Made by a program: the position numbers and the translations under genes. A stretch of DNA of 64,000 nt from Zeugodacus cucurbitae. Its lineage: Eukaryota; Arthropoda; Insecta; Diptera; Tephritidae. Location: contig NC_071670.1 of NCBI RefSeq assembly GCF_028554725.1, positions 8,112,501-8,176,500 on the forward strand, given 5' to 3'. This document shows, piece by piece, positions 61,946 to 64,000 of the stretch. Position 1 is the stretch's first letter. Each line of letters opens with the position of its first letter. Under the pieces are notes generated by a model. The model was not told where the DNA came from, made no database searches, and worked only from the letters and a program-made list of their open reading frames with translations.

Positions 61946-62640
61946 ATATATATATGAGTATTTCGTCGTATCTAAAGATAATATTTAATTTTATTGAAAA
62001 ATTTGCCTATCTTTGTAGCCTACTTTTAGGCGCAATTTGTTAAAATCTAATATAAAGTGCAAATTTGCAATAGTAGTAATAAATTAAAGCAGTAGTATAA
62101 TGGTAAAGTAAAGTATTTTTCATTTCTGAATACAATATTTAGTTTTCTTTGAAAATTACCAGATCTATGTTGCCTACTTCGAGGCGCATTTTGACAAAAA
62201 CTAATAAAAATCACTAATTGTAGACAATAAACATATAAAAATGATCAAAATATATTAGAAAATATTTTTTGAAACTCAAAAATAATCTCAGAACAAAAGT
62301 TAATCAAAATATGTTGTCTATATACAGGCGCAGCTAATAATTTAACAATGATTACTGAATAAAGAAGAACCTAGTTTACTATTTGGCTATCAGTACAAAA
62401 TTTATAAATCTCCCACACAAAATATGCATTTACAATAAAAATTACTCAATTATGTAGTCTAACCACAGGCGCAAAATTCAAAATAAGTGCACAACACAAT
62501 TGTTATGAAATGAAAATATAAGAAACCAAGTAAAATTGACTTAAAATCATAAATTTCGATTGAAATTATAAAGAAAATTCTAGTTACGACGAAAATCGTT
62601 TGAATTTTTAGCATATCCCTAGGCGCTAATACAATTTTAA

Positions 62641-64000
62641 TGTAATTTGCACGAGTTTTTGAACTAAAAAACAGTAAAATCCTAAATGAAGTACAGAATA
62701 TGTATCCCTCAACCGACTTGAGTTAATTTTATACGAACCTATTCTTAAATAGCTTTAAAATCTTATTAAAAAAGCTTCAAAGTTCTTCAAAAGCTACGAC
62801 CACTCTCATGCAAACAACAAATTGTTTAAAGTACATTATTTGTCTTACGCCATTCCATCATTATAACTAACTATTCATTTTGACATTTCCATTCGTTTAA
62901 CGGTAAGCAGAGACACCACAATGGGTGGTCCAAGTGGGTCCAAAGGGAGATTTGTTTGGTATTGTCTTATTTGAAAGTAACAAATAAGCAAACTTTGTTG
63001 TTGTTGTAAAATTTGTTGTTACACCAAACTACTAAAGTTTGACTAAAACAAAAATATATATATTTACACAAACATACAAACAAGCACACACACTCAGCGA
63101 GCGACGCTCATCCATATGCAAATATGTGGAAGGGTTGCTTTTTGCGCCTATTGTTCTGTCAGCTCGTAATGCCAACGTATTCCCACTGATTGTTGATATG
63201 AACATGTATCCACATACATATGTAGCGGTTGTTGTTGTTATTGGTCGCCTGTGTCGCCCATTACGTTATCTATGTTTGCGTCTCTAGTGTTAACTTTTGT
63301 TGTTTTTTCTGCTTTTGTAACTACTATTATAGGCCAATGCAACAAAAGTTTATTTTCGCCCTCTATTGTGGTGGTCCTTTTTGCAAGTCTGTATGTTTGT
63401 GCCTATTTGCCCATGCGCATAGTTTGAAATTGTTGGAAAACTATAAATTTTAGAACGCAACAACAAAAACACATACTCTTATGTATATAGTCATATCAGG
63501 AAAGCTGTGGATATTGGGGGTGGTTAGGGGTACTGGACCGTCTTTCAAAAATATTCGCAGCAGCTTAATGTAGGTCCATGCAACTTCAAAAGAGATTATC
63601 GCAAAAATTTCAGAACTACGAGGCTTCCTCTACAACACATAAATTATCAAGGAAGAAGTCTATTAGTTATCCGATACATTTATTTAAGGTACAGCTCGCC
63701 GAGGTCCATCAAAAGTCCAGCAGGGTTCGGGATCCACTAATCAACGGAGATAGATTTCCTATTTGTCATTAAAGCACACTATGAGGACGTCCACTGAAGA
63801 ACAGTTTCACATGGATCTCTTTGATCTTTTCATGAGAACCGATTTGATCATTATTTATACGCCAGAACCTTGCTGGGAACTCTCTGGATTCGAAATTTGA
63901 GCCATTCATATCTATGTTCCAAATGACCACGGAAACAACGATGAGTTGGGAATATATTTATACTCGGATCGGAATTCAGCTCGACTTCTTGATGTAATTT
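62641..64000. other. Intergenic DNA, no gene seen
   Basis: (TTG)n near 62996-63020 and 63228-63240, ACATACA patches near 63060-63080, and short frames built of simple repeats. No recognisable gene reaches the window end. Confidence 0.5.

Larger units (their letters stand above)
55600..62640. repeat. Degenerate array of an 18-bp AGGCGC-ending motif
   Basis: An 18-bp word close to TAGCATACNCACAGGCGC, always without internal indels, occurs on + at 55615, 55905, 56214, 57879, 58614 (weak), 61058, 62016, 62170, 62314, 62455 and 62609, and on - at 56979, 57246, 57500, 58478 and 59047. Steps at the right end are 154, 144, 141 and 154 bp. The step from 61058 to 62016 becomes about 124 when the inserted RTE copy is removed; others are near multiples of that size (290, 309, 267, 254). 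Some flanking text is shared (CCTCAGTAAG upstream of two minus-strand copies), but the motif is far better conserved than the rest of the unit. Confidence 0.85.

Noticed and set aside
1..64000. tRNA or rRNA genes, CRISPR arrays
   Set aside because: No B-box-like GGTTCGAATCC in a clover-leaf context, no rRNA segments seen, and the tandem arrays lack identical short repeats with unique spacers.

Overview
The window looks like nuclear DNA of a higher fly, most likely a tephritid fruit fly (inference). The reasons are AT-rich non-coding DNA full of (GTT)n/(CAA)n and ACATACATATGT-type microsatellites, an RTE-type retrotransposon family, and a repeat with TTTTATACTCTCGC inverted termini of the kind I associate with tephritids. 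No database search was possible.

Layout. A C2H2 zinc-finger transcription-factor-like gene occupies 7-1419 (+). About 39 kb without a recognisable protein-coding gene follows. A six-exon CAP/SCP (antigen-5-like) secreted-protein gene lies at 40274-42241 (+); it becomes visible only when splice sites are read. From 42.4 kb to the end I see no host gene, only transposon copies, relics and repeats.

Mobile elements. An RTE-like non-LTR retrotransposon with an intact 996-codon endonuclease/reverse transcriptase frame (35907-38953) sits inside an older element with 14-bp inverted termini (about 35651-40113), which ends about 160 bp upstream of the CAP gene. Three further partial RTE copies lie at 42536-43325 (5' part inverted), 49092-49274 and 61112-61945 (middle deleted). 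A 5'-truncated RNase H-bearing LINE (59096-60649) is flanked by a 15-bp target-site duplication. A dead Tigger/pogo-type DNA transposon spans 50102-51764. A decayed Tc1/mariner-superfamily transposase relic lies near 48270-48640.

Non-coding architecture. The main unexpected signal is that much of the non-coding DNA consists of separate, diverged tandem blocks. In at least twelve blocks a private 12-20 bp motif recurs at roughly 105-155 bp. The clearest are a motif of fixed 18-bp length ending in AGGCGC repeated through 55.6-62.6 kb, a GTGGCAACTCTATTC array with 124-bp period at 26.4-27.3 kb, and a GATC-N6-GATC array at 14.4-15.5 kb. Alignments and identities were made by eye and need computation.
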